Notes: generated from the letters alone by a model not told the origin. 64,000 nucleotides of DNA from an uncultured Alphaproteobacteria bacterium (GCA_902575725.1 CACGSS010000003.1:1-64000); one strand, 5' to 3'. Shown: positions 1 through 9,397, counted from the first letter of the stretch. Translations and numbers: made by a program.

Positions 1-387
1 AAAAGTATCGCACAAAATATTTTTTTAAATTTAGATAATCAAAGTTCATTTACAAAAATAAATAATGTTGAAGTTGAAATTAATAAACAAGGTTGGCATA
101 CACACACTTTGAGTTGGATAGATTCAAATGTTATAAACTCTTTAAATGGAAAAGTAATATTAAAAAAAGATCTTAATGAAAACACTTTTGAAACTTTGAG
201 TTCAATTATACTTCATTTTATTCAATCGGGGTCAGATATAAAATTAGATTACAATCTAATCAAAATTTTTATTGATCAAAACCCACCAGAGGATATCTCA
301 ATTGATATTAATATTTCTCATAAAGAAAAAAAGTTTATTGATAATTATATTAGTAATATTTTTTCAAAATTTAATTTTGATGGATAA
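1..387 (+). CDS. Hypothetical protein, C-terminal part (cut by window edge)
   Basis: The reading frame is open from base 1 to the TAA at 385-387, so the gene begins before the window. A TTG at 109 could be taken as a start, but coding-like sequence continues upstream of it in frame. The visible 128 residues are rich in Asn, Ile and Lys, with no signal peptide or clear membrane segment. I do not recognise the family. It lies 7 bp before yggS on the same strand and probably shares its transcript. Confidence 0.5.
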   Translation, partial: KSIAQNIFLNLDNQSSFTKINNVEVEINKQGWHTHTLSWIDSNVINSLNGKVILKKDLNENTFETLSSIILHFIQSGSDIKLDYNLIKIFIDQNPPEDISIDINISHKEKKFIDNYISNIFSKFNFDG

Positions 388-394
388 GTAAAAA

Positions 395-1027
395 TTGGAC
401 ATAGATTATTTAGAACTTGAAAGGATCAGTGCAAATTTAAAAAAATATCCTAATGCTTCTCTTCTTTTGGTTACAAAAAATAGGCCACAAAATCTAATTA
501 AGTCATTAATAGACAATGGTTACACTTTGTTTGGTGAAAATAGAGTTCAGGAAGCCATTGAAAAATTTTCCGAATTAAAAATAAATAATTTAGATCTTCA
601 TTTAATTGGCCCTCTTCAAACAAATAAAGTCAAATTGGCGTTATCTACTTTTGATACAATACAAAGCGTAGATAGGAAAAAATTGGTAAAAGAAATTTCA
701 AAACAAATTAATTCTAATAATAAATTTAAAACTAAGAATTTTTTCATACAAGTAAATGTTGGTGAGGAGCCTCAAAAAGCGGGAATTTCAATAAATGAAA
801 CTTTAGACTTGTATAAATATGCAATATCTGAGAATTTAAAAATATCTGGCCTAATGTGTATCCCACCTCTTGATAAAAATCCTGATAGCTATTTTAAAAA
901 AATGATTGAATTAAGAGATCTTATAAATCCTAAGTTAATGTTAAGTATGGGAATGAGTAACGACTATGAGGTAGCATTATCTCTCCAGTCTGATTTAATT
1001 AGAGTTGGTTCAAGAATTTTTAAGTGA
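395..1027 (+). CDS. yggS: YggS/PROSC-family PLP homeostasis protein
   Basis: A 210-residue alanine-racemase-fold protein that binds pyridoxal phosphate and buffers the free PLP pool; it is not known to act as an enzyme. The Lys that carries PLP in this family is visible in LLVTKNRP near residue 28. GENRVQE follows near residue 48, HLIGPLQTNK near 70, and the C-terminal signature MGMSNDYEVAL...IRVGSRIF is present. The start is TTG at 395; no ATG or GTG lies near the expected N-terminus, which is slightly short for the family. The stop overlaps the next gene by 4 bp (GTGA), which suggests translational coupling. Confidence 0.92.
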   Translation: MDIDYLELERISANLKKYPNASLLLVTKNRPQNLIKSLIDNGYTLFGENRVQEAIEKFSELKINNLDLHLIGPLQTNKVKLALSTFDTIQSVDRKKLVKEISKQINSNNKFKTKNFFIQVNVGEEPQKAGISINETLDLYKYAISENLKISGLMCIPPLDKNPDSYFKKMIELRDLINPKLMLSMGMSNDYEVALSLQSDLIRVGSRIFK

Positions 1028-1500
1028 AGAAATTACTTTTTATTCTCCTTTTTCAAATAAATTCCGCATTTGGCATTGAAGTTTCATGTAATTTTGAAGA
1101 GGTTTATGGTAATGGTGAAGTTCAACAAGGTCTTTTTTTTTTAAAAAATCAAAAGCTTAGATATGAGTATTTTGATAAAAATTTATTTACCATCATTGCA
1201 AAAGATGGGAATTTTTTTTTGATTAACCAAGCACATAAAAATAATGTTTCAAAAATTAACAATAATACAGAGATTTTAGAAATGTTTATGAATATTGCAG
1301 CCGAATACCCTAATTTAAAAAATAGATATTATTATAGTAATACAAATATTATAGTTGAAAAAAGTAGCAATAGTTTTATTAAGAGAGTCTCAATTAATTC
1401 AGATAATTTAAATGTGAGCATCAATGTGTTAAATTGTAAATTTGAGAATATTCATAATAAGTATTTCAATCATTTTAATTTTGAATCAGTTAGTAGGTAA
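1024..1500 (+). CDS. LolA-like periplasmic lipoprotein carrier
   Basis: This 158-residue protein begins with a short positively charged and hydrophobic signal peptide (about residues 1-17, ending near AFG). The next part resembles the LolA core, where a strand pair of the type 'G.F.L..kLRYEY' is followed by 'DG..FLIN' (about residues 33-70). LolA carries lipoproteins across the periplasm to the outer membrane. The family is commonly found beside ftsK in alphaproteobacteria, and ftsK is the second gene downstream here. The start is GTG at 1024, overlapping yggS by 4 bp. Sequence similarity is weak, so the call rests on motif layout and neighbourhood. Confidence 0.6.
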   Translation: MKKLLFILLFQINSAFGIEVSCNFEEVYGNGEVQQGLFFLKNQKLRYEYFDKNLFTIIAKDGNFFLINQAHKNNVSKINNNTEILEMFMNIAAEYPNLKNRYYYSNTNIIVEKSSNSFIKRVSINSDNLNVSINVLNCKFENIHNKYFNHFNFESVSR

Positions 1501-1502
1501 AA

Positions 1503-2027
1503 TTGATAAAACTTACATGTAACGATGACCTTTTTAATTCAGCAATCAACGGGATATTATTACAAAAAAATTTAATTAATGATATAGAACTAGATAATTA
1601 TTACGCAAATATTAAAATTGATATTAAAGATGATAATCTTTACTTAGATTGTAATGGTGCAAAAAAAAATCTGTCTTTGCCAATTGATATTAATCATTTC
1701 TTTGGTCAAGTATTGAAAATAATTTCTGATATTAAGATTTCGAAAGATGAATATGACTATTTTCCGTATCAAAGGGTCTTATTAAGAAAATCTCAAAAAT
1801 CTCTATTAAGTGATATTCAAAATACAATATTTTCAAATTTAATTACTTCAAAAAAAGGTATCAATAAAGATAAATTGTACAGTTTAATTTGGAAGAAAGA
1901 TAAAAACATTTCTATAAATAAACTAGATACACATCTAACAAATTTAAAAAATCAATTAAAAAAAGACCTAGGTATTAATGCTAATTTTCAATCTCAAGAT
2001 AAGACTCTTAAACTAATTATTAATTAA
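1503..2027 (+). CDS. Putative winged-helix DNA-binding protein
   Basis: A 174-residue protein. Residues about 115-174 read like an OmpR-type winged helix: a 'kdKLYSLIW' helix, a recognition-helix-like 'NKLDTHLTNLKNQL', then a final beta wing. The first 100 residues do not show receiver-domain Asp/Lys landmarks. The start is TTG at 1503, two bases after the LolA-like gene. The 3' end overlaps the convergent ftsK gene by 15 bp. Its targets are unknown. Confidence 0.5.
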   Translation: MIKLTCNDDLFNSAINGILLQKNLINDIELDNYYANIKIDIKDDNLYLDCNGAKKNLSLPIDINHFFGQVLKIISDIKISKDEYDYFPYQRVLLRKSQKSLLSDIQNTIFSNLITSKKGINKDKLYSLIWKKDKNISINKLDTHLTNLKNQLKKDLGINANFQSQDKTLKLIIN

Positions 2028-4088
2028 AATATCCCTTTTGCCAGCATGGTTGGGTGGCGATACTATACCTCGTTGTTCAAGCGCTTCCATAATACGCGCT
2101 GCTTTGTTATACCCTACTTGAAAATTTCTTTGTAAATAACTAGTAGAGGCTTTATTGCTTGATCTAATAAGATCTATAGATTTACTAATCAACGCCTCGT
2201 CCTCATCACTTAATGTGTCAAAATTCTCATCATTATTTTTTATTATTTCATCTAGTTCTTCAAGATATTGAACTTTCTGACTTCTTTTAATCTCTAAAAT
2301 TAGCTTATTTACTTCGTTATCAGATATAAATGCAGATTGATATCGAATTATATTTCCACCATTTTTAGACATAAGCATATCACCGTTACCAAGTAATTGT
2401 TCTGCACCAATTTCGCCAAGTACTGTTCTACTGTCATATTTACTAGCTACTTGAAAACTTATTCTAGATGGAAAATTAGCTTTTATACTTCCTGTTATTA
2501 TATCTACACTGGGCCTTTGTGTAGCCATTACTAAGTGTATTCCACATGCTCTTGCCATTTGAGCCAGTCTTTGGACATAATGCTCTACCTCTTTACCCGC
2601 GGTCATCATTAAATCAGCCATCTCATCAATAAATACAACAATATATGGAAGCTTTTCAATAGATTTATGGTTATAACCTTCCAAGCTTCTAGTATTTTCC
2701 TCGTTCATAAGGGAATACCTTCTCTCCATCTCTTTACAAACCCACTTCAAAGCTAAAATTGCTTTCTTTGGTTCTGTGACAACTGGGGTTAATAAATGGG
2801 CAATATCATTGTAAACACTAAGCTCTAACATTTTTGGATCAATTAGTATCAAACGCAAATCTTCAGGAGAAAATTTATATAAAATACTTGCAAGTAAAGT
2901 GTTTATAAACACTGATTTACCAGAACCAGTTGTGCCAGCTACCAATAAATGAGGTGTCTTACTTAAATCAATAACCTCAATATTTCCCGATATATCTTTA
3001 CCAATACAGATTGGTATCTTTGATGTGGTATTTTTAAAATTATTGTTACTCAGAAGTTCTTTTATTGTAACTGTTTCTCGCTTTTCATTAGGAACTTCTA
3101 CTCCCAAATATTGAGTTCCATATATTTGTGCTATTCTAACTGCGCCCACTCCCATACTTCTTGAAATATCATCTGCTAAATTGATAATTGTATTTATTTT
3201 TATTCCAGCGGCTGGCAAAATTTCAAACAATGTTACCACGGGACCAAGTTTTACATTAATGACCTTTATATCAATGTTAAAATCTTGAAAAACTCTCTCA
3301 AGTAAATCTGAATTTTCTTTAATAATTTTCTTATCAACACTCCTATCGGCTGAAGAATCATCAGTCTCTAATATTTCAAGAGATGGCGAAAAATATTTTG
3401 ATTTTCGATCAAGACTGTCATTTTCAGTGTATACTTTACTATTACTTGCCTCTACAAAATTATCTTTGTGTAAATTATTTATAATTGGTTCTTTTTTAAT
3501 TTGATTATTAATCAAATTTTTTTGATTATTAATTTTAAAGATATTATTAATTTTTATTCTAGGAATTTTGAATAAAATAAAAATATTCTGCGAAAATAAA
3601 TAAATGCAAATACCCACAAAAGTTAAACAATGACTTAAATAACTTAATACATATAAGTTATATAATTGATTTGCAAAATTTCCCCAAGTTTCAATAGACT
3701 CAATAAATAATAATTCTACATTTAGGTGTATCAGAGATTGAGGTATAAATATAAGGCTTACAAAAAAAAATAGTAATCTAATAAATAAGTACTTAGGATT
3801 CTTTCTAAAAAATACTAACAAAGAGTAAACTAAAAAGAATATTATTATTAGATAAGCAAATATCCCAAATGTGTAAAAGAGAAAGCTAGCATAATATGAA
3901 CCTAAATCTCCTAGAAAATTCTCAGAGCCTTTACTTGTGCTGGTTAAAAAAGAATTATCATTGATATTAAATGTTATAAGTGCAAGAGTTGACAAAATAG
4001 ACACTAAAAAAAGAAAGAGGCCATATGAAAAGTTTATGGTTTTGTAGATTTTTTCTTTTAAGATTTCGGGAATATAGTTATTCTTCAT
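2013..4088 (-). CDS. ftsK: DNA translocase FtsK/SpoIIIE
   Basis: A 691-residue septal DNA pump that clears chromosome dimers and termini at division. About four hydrophobic membrane segments occupy residues 20-185, followed by a charged linker and then the RecA-like motor. Walker A is GTTGSGKS near residue 383 and Walker B is VVFIDEMAD near residue 485. The last 65 residues form the DNA-reading gamma winged helix (ending near NHAGKRDIL). The linker is short compared with E. coli FtsK, as is usual for small alphaproteobacterial versions. It starts at ATG 4088 and is divergent from the UbiH-like gene. Confidence 0.96.
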   Translation of the reverse strand: MKNNYIPEILKEKIYKTINFSYGLFLFLVSILSTLALITFNINDNSFLTSTSKGSENFLGDLGSYYASFLFYTFGIFAYLIIIFFLVYSLLVFFRKNPKYLFIRLLFFFVSLIFIPQSLIHLNVELLFIESIETWGNFANQLYNLYVLSYLSHCLTFVGICIYLFSQNIFILFKIPRIKINNIFKINNQKNLINNQIKKEPIINNLHKDNFVEASNSKVYTENDSLDRKSKYFSPSLEILETDDSSADRSVDKKIIKENSDLLERVFQDFNIDIKVINVKLGPVVTLFEILPAAGIKINTIINLADDISRSMGVGAVRIAQIYGTQYLGVEVPNEKRETVTIKELLSNNNFKNTTSKIPICIGKDISGNIEVIDLSKTPHLLVAGTTGSGKSVFINTLLASILYKFSPEDLRLILIDPKMLELSVYNDIAHLLTPVVTEPKKAILALKWVCKEMERRYSLMNEENTRSLEGYNHKSIEKLPYIVVFIDEMADLMMTAGKEVEHYVQRLAQMARACGIHLVMATQRPSVDIITGSIKANFPSRISFQVASKYDSRTVLGEIGAEQLLGNGDMLMSKNGGNIIRYQSAFISDNEVNKLILEIKRSQKVQYLEELDEIIKNNDENFDTLSDEDEALISKSIDLIRSSNKASTSYLQRNFQVGYNKAARIMEALEQRGIVSPPNHAGKRDILINN

Positions 4089-4114
4089 TATTCTAAATAA
4101 ATATAAGCGTCTAA

Positions 4115-5236
4115 ATGAAAAATAAAATACATAAATATGATTTTTTAATTGTAGGAGCTGGACTTATTGGAGCGATTGCAGCTTTGGCTTTGACTAACAA
4201 AAAATTCAAAGTTTTAGTAATAGACAAAAAAGAAGGCATATTAAAGGACGATAGAACACTCGCGGTAAATGCTAATTCAATTGATTTTCTCATGCAATTA
4301 GGCATTTGGAATAAACTTAAATCTAAACCGCAGCCAATTGATAAAATAATCATTAAAGATTATATCAACGTCAAGCCTCTGGTATTTGAAAGTAAAGATG
4401 AATACATGGGAGAAGTTATCTTCAATAAAGAACTTTACAGATTGGTAAGACAAAAATTAGAAAGCTATAAGATTTTAAAAACTAATATCAACATTGAAAA
4501 TAGTGAATTATTGCCAAATAAAAAACTTTTTATAAAAAATAATTGCTATGTTTTTAAAAAGATCGTCATCAGTATAGGAAAAAATATTGTTTCTGATGAT
4601 AAACATAAAAGTATAAGTTTTCGACAGCAACATTACTCTTATGTTGGTTTTTTTAAACATAATATAGATCATAGAAATATAGCGTACGAGTATTTTACTA
4701 ATAGAGGACCTTTGGCTATTTTACCCTCACCCGGTTTGCCGAAAATAAAATCTACATTTATTTATTCAACTAAAGACAGAATTACTAATTTAAAATTGCA
4801 AAAATTAATAAATGACAAAATTACAAAAACTCATGGTAAGTTAATTTTTGATCAATCGATATCAAAATTTCCTATAAATCCTCATCTCATAAAAAATAAT
4901 AGTAATTTTATTTATATTGGCGATAGTTTAAAATCAATACATCCAGTTGCTGGCCAAGGATGGAACTTAGGAGTAAAGGATATTCAAACACTATGCAAAT
5001 TATTAGAACAATACTCGATAGATACAAAAAATTTAAATTCACTTTATTACTCAAGGAGAATAATAGAGAGTACAATCTATTTTAGCTTTACTTCTTTTCT
5101 AAATTTTTTATATGAAAATAAAAATTCATTAAATAATGTAATCATTACAACAGGCTTTAACGCATTAAAAAATATTAGTTCTGCTAGAGATCTTTTTATA
5201 AAACAAGCTATGGGTAGAGTTAATTTAATTGATTAG
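4115..5236 (+). CDS. UbiH/COQ6-family FAD-dependent hydroxylase
   Basis: A 373-residue flavoprotein monooxygenase, probably adding a hydroxyl group to a ubiquinone precursor ring. The N-terminal dinucleotide fold reads IVGAGLIGA (about residues 11-19). The FAD-ribityl 'GD' motif reads YIGDSLKSIHPVAGQGWN (about residues 268-285), which is typical of the UbiH/UbiF/UbiI group. The middle 'DG' motif is degenerate (SIGKNIVSDD). The position hydroxylated (C1, C5 or C6) cannot be told from sequence alone. It is divergent from ftsK and overlaps the LON-domain gene at its 3' end by 17 bp. Confidence 0.85.
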   Translation: MKNKIHKYDFLIVGAGLIGAIAALALTNKKFKVLVIDKKEGILKDDRTLAVNANSIDFLMQLGIWNKLKSKPQPIDKIIIKDYINVKPLVFESKDEYMGEVIFNKELYRLVRQKLESYKILKTNINIENSELLPNKKLFIKNNCYVFKKIVISIGKNIVSDDKHKSISFRQQHYSYVGFFKHNIDHRNIAYEYFTNRGPLAILPSPGLPKIKSTFIYSTKDRITNLKLQKLINDKITKTHGKLIFDQSISKFPINPHLIKNNSNFIYIGDSLKSIHPVAGQGWNLGVKDIQTLCKLLEQYSIDTKNLNSLYYSRRIIESTIYFSFTSFLNFLYENKNSLNNVIITTGFNALKNISSARDLFIKQAMGRVNLID

Positions 5237-5879
5237 GATTTTTTTTGCCAACTACTTGAAACGTATTTAGATCAAGAATTGAGTTTATAGTATTAAACCT
5301 TGAAGAAATATTCGGTGACTCAAGTATTGCTTGCTTATCGATCTTGTTAAAAGGAGCTAACATTGCTAAAGTTGATAAAAGTTGTAAATTTGATGTTTCA
5401 GCTAGCACACCTTTATCGATATCTAATTTTTTCATTTTAAAAAAATTTGTGTACTTTTGAATTAAATTTGTTCTGTCAATGCTGGGTTCCATATTGTTTA
5501 AATCTTCTAGATAGTTTTGACAATCAATATTCGCTTGATAATAACCTTTAGTAGTAAGATCTCTGTCATGCAATACAAATCTGCAAATACCCTCAAGATT
5601 TAATACCAATCTGTAGTCTGGTGTTTCAATGTAAGATGTTATTTTTCCAATGCATCCCATTTGAAATAATTCATTATTATTATTCTTAGGTTGAATAATG
5701 CCAATCATTCTGTGACTCTTAAGACTATCCAATGTCATTTTAATGTATCTTTCCTCAAATATATTTAAAGGTAGTTTTCCAAAAGGAAGTAGTAAAACGT
5801 TATCCAGTGGAAAAATAGGTATGGAGTTTGGAATTTTTTTTGGGTCAATTTCAAAAAGTTTTTTTATAGAGTCTTCCAT
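5220..5879 (-). CDS. LON substrate-binding-domain protein
   Basis: This 219-residue protein consists of the N-terminal substrate-recognition domain of Lon protease without the ATPase or peptidase. It opens with 'IPIFPLDNVLLLPFGKLPLNIFE' style sequence (about residues 18-42), characteristic of the family. Such stand-alone proteins are found beside the cnoX chaperedoxin gene in many alphaproteobacteria, as here: its ATG overlaps the cnoX stop by one base. It probably binds unfolded or damaged proteins, but the precise role is unknown. Its end overlaps the convergent UbiH-like gene. Confidence 0.85.
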   Translation of the reverse strand: MEDSIKKLFEIDPKKIPNSIPIFPLDNVLLLPFGKLPLNIFEERYIKMTLDSLKSHRMIGIIQPKNNNNELFQMGCIGKITSYIETPDYRLVLNLEGICRFVLHDRDLTTKGYYQANIDCQNYLEDLNNMEPSIDRTNLIQKYTNFFKMKKLDIDKGVLAETSNLQLLSTLAMLAPFNKIDKQAILESPNISSRFNTINSILDLNTFQVVGKKNPNQLN

Positions 5880-6748
5880 TATTTAAACATCATACTCGAT
5901 AACTTCTTTCGAGCATCCATTACATTTGTATCATTAAAACCTAATAGATCAAAATATTCTAAAAGTTTTTTTTTTGCAGCCTCTTCATTCCATTTTGGAT
6001 TTTGTTCAAAGATTAACAAAAGTTGATCAAAACCTTTTTTAGTTTCACTAGATGAAAGGTAGTAATCGGCTAATTTAAATCTATGTTCCATATTTTTTGG
6101 ATCTGCATTGATCTCGTTTAATAAGTTTTCTTCAGATACATCTAAGTTATTTTGACTAGTTGTTTTTAAAAGTCTTCTAATTTTTAAAATCTCCTTATCT
6201 TTTAAGATACCTTCGTCAAATGACTCGAACATTTCATTTGCATCTTCAAATCTTTTAAGCTGTAATAAACATCTCAACATTCCTGCAATAATTTTGGGGT
6301 TTCCTGGATCCATTCCAATAAGCTCCTCGAATAGCTTTAATGCATCTTCAAAATTCTGTTCACTAAATAATTTATCAGCTTTATCAATGAGCTTTGGAAC
6401 TTCATTTCCTGGAGTAGCTTCAATCATCTTATCCACCATCGTTTCAATTTTGCTCTCAGGCTGCGCACCTTGGAAAGCGTCAATCGGTTTTCCATCTACA
6501 AATCCGTATACTGTAGGGATTGATTGAATATTTAATTGAGATGCGATTCCTTGGTTTTCGTCTACATTTACTTTTACAAGAATTATTTTACCATTTTTCT
6601 TTGTTACAACTTTTTCCAATATAGGAGTTAATTGCTTACAAGGCCCACACCAAGGAGCCCAAAAATCAACTAGCACTGGAGTAGTCTTTGATTTTTCAAC
6701 CACTTCTTCTAAAAATTGATCTTGAAGTATATCTTTTATAAATGTCAT
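5879..6748 (-). CDS. cnoX: Chaperedoxin CnoX (YbbN): thioredoxin domain plus TPRs
   Basis: A 289-residue protein with a thioredoxin domain (about residues 1-110) followed by helical TPR-like repeats to the C-terminus. The active site is WCGPC at residues 33-37, so both cysteines are present, as in Caulobacter CnoX and unlike the E. coli version with a single cysteine. Members hold unfolding proteins and deliver them to chaperones, and CxxC forms can also reduce them. It is the first gene of a two-gene unit with the LON-domain protein. Its start is ATG 6748, facing the FkbM gene. Confidence 0.92.
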   Translation of the reverse strand: MTFIKDILQDQFLEEVVEKSKTTPVLVDFWAPWCGPCKQLTPILEKVVTKKNGKIILVKVNVDENQGIASQLNIQSIPTVYGFVDGKPIDAFQGAQPESKIETMVDKMIEATPGNEVPKLIDKADKLFSEQNFEDALKLFEELIGMDPGNPKIIAGMLRCLLQLKRFEDANEMFESFDEGILKDKEILKIRRLLKTTSQNNLDVSEENLLNEINADPKNMEHRFKLADYYLSSSETKKGFDQLLLIFEQNPKWNEEAAKKKLLEYFDLLGFNDTNVMDARKKLSSMMFK

Positions 6749-6824
6749 AAATTATAAATAGTGTTTAAAATAAAATTTACAATGAGTGCAATATCTGACT
6801 GTAGAGTATAATATCCAATTAAAA

Positions 6825-7523
6825 ATGAAAATTCCTCGCATTAACAATCTTTTTAATAAGGAAAAAAAACATAGAGTTTTTGACGGTAAGTTAGTATATG
6901 GATTACAGAAAAACAATATAAATTATTTTATTGATGTTGGTGCTAACTTTGGTCAAACAGCTTTAGAAATTATTAAATGGGGCTATGAGGGAAAAATAGT
7001 TTCAATTGAACCTGTTTTAGAATGCCATAATTATATTTCAAATCTGTCTAAAAGTTACAAGAATTGGACAGTTCTCGATAGAATGGCTTTAGGAGACTAT
7101 AATGGTTATACAAGTATAAATGTTTCTGAAGCATCCGACCTTAGTAGTATACTTAACCCAACCGAATTATTGAATAACTCTTACACTAATGTAAAAAAAA
7201 AACACACGGAGAATGTTAAAATTTTTAAAATTGACTCAATAAAAATTTTTGATGACATTAAGGACAAAAATATTTTTCTCAAGATTGATGCCCAAGGCTA
7301 TGATTATAAAGTTCTAAAAGGTGCCAAAAAACTTATTAAACATTTGTCTGGTATCATGATTGAGGCTTCTTTGGAGCCACTGTATGATAAACAAGAAACT
7401 TATTTTGAGATAATAAAATTTCTTCATGACCTTGGTATGAAACCTCACATGATATCTGAAAGATCATTTAGTAGGAGAACAAAACAACAATTACAAGTGG
7501 ATTTAGTATATTTTAAAAAATAA
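6825..7523 (+). CDS. FkbM-family SAM-dependent methyltransferase
   Basis: A 232-residue class I methyltransferase. The SAM-binding glycine loop is FIDVGANFGQT (about residues 35-45). The FkbM signature LKIDAQGYDYKVLKGA follows at about residues 148-163. Family members usually O-methylate sugars or lipids. I chose ATG 6825 over an in-frame GTG at 6786, because the extra 13 residues precede the normal family start. It sits at the left edge of the polysaccharide block, just before tRNA-Gly, and may methylate a surface sugar. Confidence 0.85.
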   Translation: MKIPRINNLFNKEKKHRVFDGKLVYGLQKNNINYFIDVGANFGQTALEIIKWGYEGKIVSIEPVLECHNYISNLSKSYKNWTVLDRMALGDYNGYTSINVSEASDLSSILNPTELLNNSYTNVKKKHTENVKIFKIDSIKIFDDIKDKNIFLKIDAQGYDYKVLKGAKKLIKHLSGIMIEASLEPLYDKQETYFEIIKFLHDLGMKPHMISERSFSRRTKQQLQVDLVYFKK

Positions 7524-7527
7524 TTAT

Positions 7528-7556
7528 TTGACGCAACTAATCTTTTACTTGATACT
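7528..7556 (+). promoter_or_regulatory. Candidate sigma-70 promoter for tRNA-Gly
   Basis: TTGACG at 7528-7533 is separated by exactly 17 bp from GATACT at 7551-7556, a good match to the housekeeping consensus. The predicted start lies near 7563, giving a leader of about 90 nt before the mature tRNA. Nothing else lies downstream on this strand before the convergent lyase gene. Confidence 0.55.
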
Positions 7557-7651
7557 AGATAAGTCTAAGTTTATATATATTCATCTTGTTAATAATAAGA
7601 TTTATGAACAAAAAAACATGTATAAAAACTAAAAGAGAATTAACTCTATTA

Positions 7652-7726
7652 GCGGGCGTAGCTCAGGGGTAGAGCGCAACCTTGCCAAGGTTGAAGTCGA
7701 GGGTTCGAATCCCTTCGCCCGCTCCA
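7652..7726 (+). tRNA. tRNA-Gly (anticodon GCC)
   Basis: The acceptor stem pairs GCGGGCG (7652-7658) with CGCCCGC (7716-7722). The discriminator is T and the CCA end is encoded (7724-7726). The D-loop region is GCTCAGGGGTAGAGC, the anticodon loop TTGCCAA gives anticodon GCC, and the T-loop GGTTCGAATCC is standard. It is convergent with the heparin-lyase-like gene and stands at the edge of the accessory polysaccharide block. Confidence 0.97.
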
Positions 7727-7741
7727 AAGTAAATAACTATG

Positions 7742-8596
7742 TTAATCAACAAATTTTAAATCAGGGTTAATGTTTATATCAACTTCTTCGATAGAATTAC
7801 CCCTTCTTACCTCATCATAATATACGATTTGTGTAGGTGTATCTCCTTTAAATGACGTGTAGTTACTTATAAATGACTGATATATACCATGTTTAAAATA
7901 AATTGAGTCTGGCTCAAAAAATATTGGTGACTTTAAAATTTTAACAACATTGTCCCCGTCTACCCAAGCATCTATTCTCTTATTTTTAAAATCTAAGCAT
8001 ATAGAGATGTCAGTCCAAACACCTTTCATACTTTTTAATGTTTTTAATTTATAATATTCTGATTCATCCTTAACATTTTTTCTAGAACCGCTTAGTTTAT
8101 GCCAATTTAAGTACAATTTTCCTTTTCTAGCATCAATTTGTATCAATGGTGGGAAGGAGGATAAGCTATTTGCTTTTCCGGATGGGCCACCCTTTTGGTG
8201 TATCTGACCTAATGTTGTGCTAACTTTTCTAATATCAGTAAAACTATTAGATAGTTTTATACTGTAACCATAACATTGTTTCCCAGATATTGCTTGATTT
8301 GGCTCTGATGAGAGTTCAATCCTTTGTCTATCATTATCACAATCACTCCAATTTTCATCGCCAAAACAATCACCATTTCTAAGTTCAAACCTTTGATAGT
8401 AATTTCCACTTCGTGATTTTAAATTGTCCTCTATATAGCTAAAATTATATTTATTTTGGCTCATATAATTCTTATGAAACTTAAAACCGCTATTTGATGT
8501 TTCGATAAATAATTTATTATTTTTATCAACAAGAAAATTATCAGCCAAAGCAGTTAAATTGAATATTAATAAAAAAAATATTAATTTAAATACCAT
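7742..8596 (-). CDS. Secreted heparin-lyase-I-like polysaccharide lyase
   Basis: A 284-residue protein with a signal peptide (hydrophobic residues about 4-18, likely cut after ALA). The body resembles the 'polysaccharide lyase' jelly-roll family related to heparin lyase I: RFELRNGDCFG and RQRIELSSEPNQ (about residues 69-100), then GQIHQKGG and a C-terminal KHGIYQS strand. Such enzymes cut uronic-acid polymers by beta-elimination; the substrate cannot be read from sequence. It lies 2 bp downstream of a sulfotransferase gene on the same strand and probably shares its transcript. The 3' end faces tRNA-Gly. Confidence 0.75.
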   Translation of the reverse strand: MVFKLIFFLLIFNLTALADNFLVDKNNKLFIETSNSGFKFHKNYMSQNKYNFSYIEDNLKSRSGNYYQRFELRNGDCFGDENWSDCDNDRQRIELSSEPNQAISGKQCYGYSIKLSNSFTDIRKVSTTLGQIHQKGGPSGKANSLSSFPPLIQIDARKGKLYLNWHKLSGSRKNVKDESEYYKLKTLKSMKGVWTDISICLDFKNKRIDAWVDGDNVVKILKSPIFFEPDSIYFKHGIYQSFISNYTSFKGDTPTQIVYYDEVRRGNSIEEVDININPDLKFVD

Positions 8597-8598
8597 AA

Positions 8599-9318
8599 TT
8601 ATAATAAATTACCTTTAATTGAATTTATGAATTCGTAGTCTTTTTTATAAATATGTCTTAATTCATTACTAAATTTTGATACCTCCTCCATTGAAATCGG
8701 ATTTTTACCATGATTAGTTTGTAATTTTTTTATTTTAAAATTTTTTCCAAAAAACTGATTTATGTAATCTACTAAACCATCAATAGAAGGCATTTTAGTT
8801 AAATAGTTAAAATAATTCGGATCATTGCCAAGAAAAAAGGTTTGAGGCAAAAAATGTTGATTATCAAAATTTTTTTTTTTGAGCCTCTCTACAACATCTT
8901 TCATCGACAAATTATTAAAATTAATATCTTTGTGCCAATTCACTCTATTATTATAAGCAGACAGAAATCTCTCTATAGGATCTCTGACAACAGCTATTTT
9001 GATAACATCAAGAGAAGATGGCATCATAGTAAACTTTGGTTTTGGGGGTAAAAATGACCAAAGCCAGTAATTTTTATTTGGTTCTAATTTGTACTTATCC
9101 TTTTTATACATTGGTATTTCATCATCTAAAAACAAGTAATCTTTTTCAATAGAGAGCAGTTCAACGAAGAGTTTTTTAAAAGAAGAATTTGCATTTTTTG
9201 GGACAGGATAAAAGACTAAATTTTTACCATCTGATCTTTGAAAAATTCTATAGGCAGAAATAACGGTTTTATTATCTCTACCAAGAAACTTTATAACCCT
9301 TGACTCTACTTTATGCAT
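8599..9318 (-). CDS. Sulfotransferase-family protein
   Basis: A 239-residue protein of the Sulfotransfer_2 (carbohydrate sulfotransferase) type. The 5'-phosphosulfate loop is PVPKNANSSFKKLF (about residues 37-50) and the 3'-phosphate motif is VVRDPIERFLSAYNNRV (about residues 109-125); together these bind the donor PAPS. It carries no membrane anchor and probably acts in the cytoplasm on a sugar chain or lipid-linked sugar. It is the first gene of a pair with the heparin-lyase-like protein, which suggests that both act on a sulfated polymer. Confidence 0.8.
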   Translation of the reverse strand: MHKVESRVIKFLGRDNKTVISAYRIFQRSDGKNLVFYPVPKNANSSFKKLFVELLSIEKDYLFLDDEIPMYKKDKYKLEPNKNYWLWSFLPPKPKFTMMPSSLDVIKIAVVRDPIERFLSAYNNRVNWHKDINFNNLSMKDVVERLKKKNFDNQHFLPQTFFLGNDPNYFNYLTKMPSIDGLVDYINQFFGKNFKIKKLQTNHGKNPISMEEVSKFSNELRHIYKKDYEFINSIKGNLL

Positions 9319-9397
9319 ACTTGGTAGTTAGAAAAAATTATTATTATAAAAAAATCTACTATTAAATTTAAACTAGTCAACTTATAGAGTAATCATC

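Noticed and set aside
4111..4353. 80-codon open frame on the minus strand overlapping the start of the UbiH-like gene
   Set aside because: It is antisense to the FAD-binding fold, which is clearly the coding frame, and has no ribosome site or recognisable product.
7652..7726. tRNA-Gly as an integration site with a duplicated 3' end (att)
   Set aside because: I looked for a second copy of the tRNA 3' end within the neighbouring block and saw none, and no integrase gene is present.
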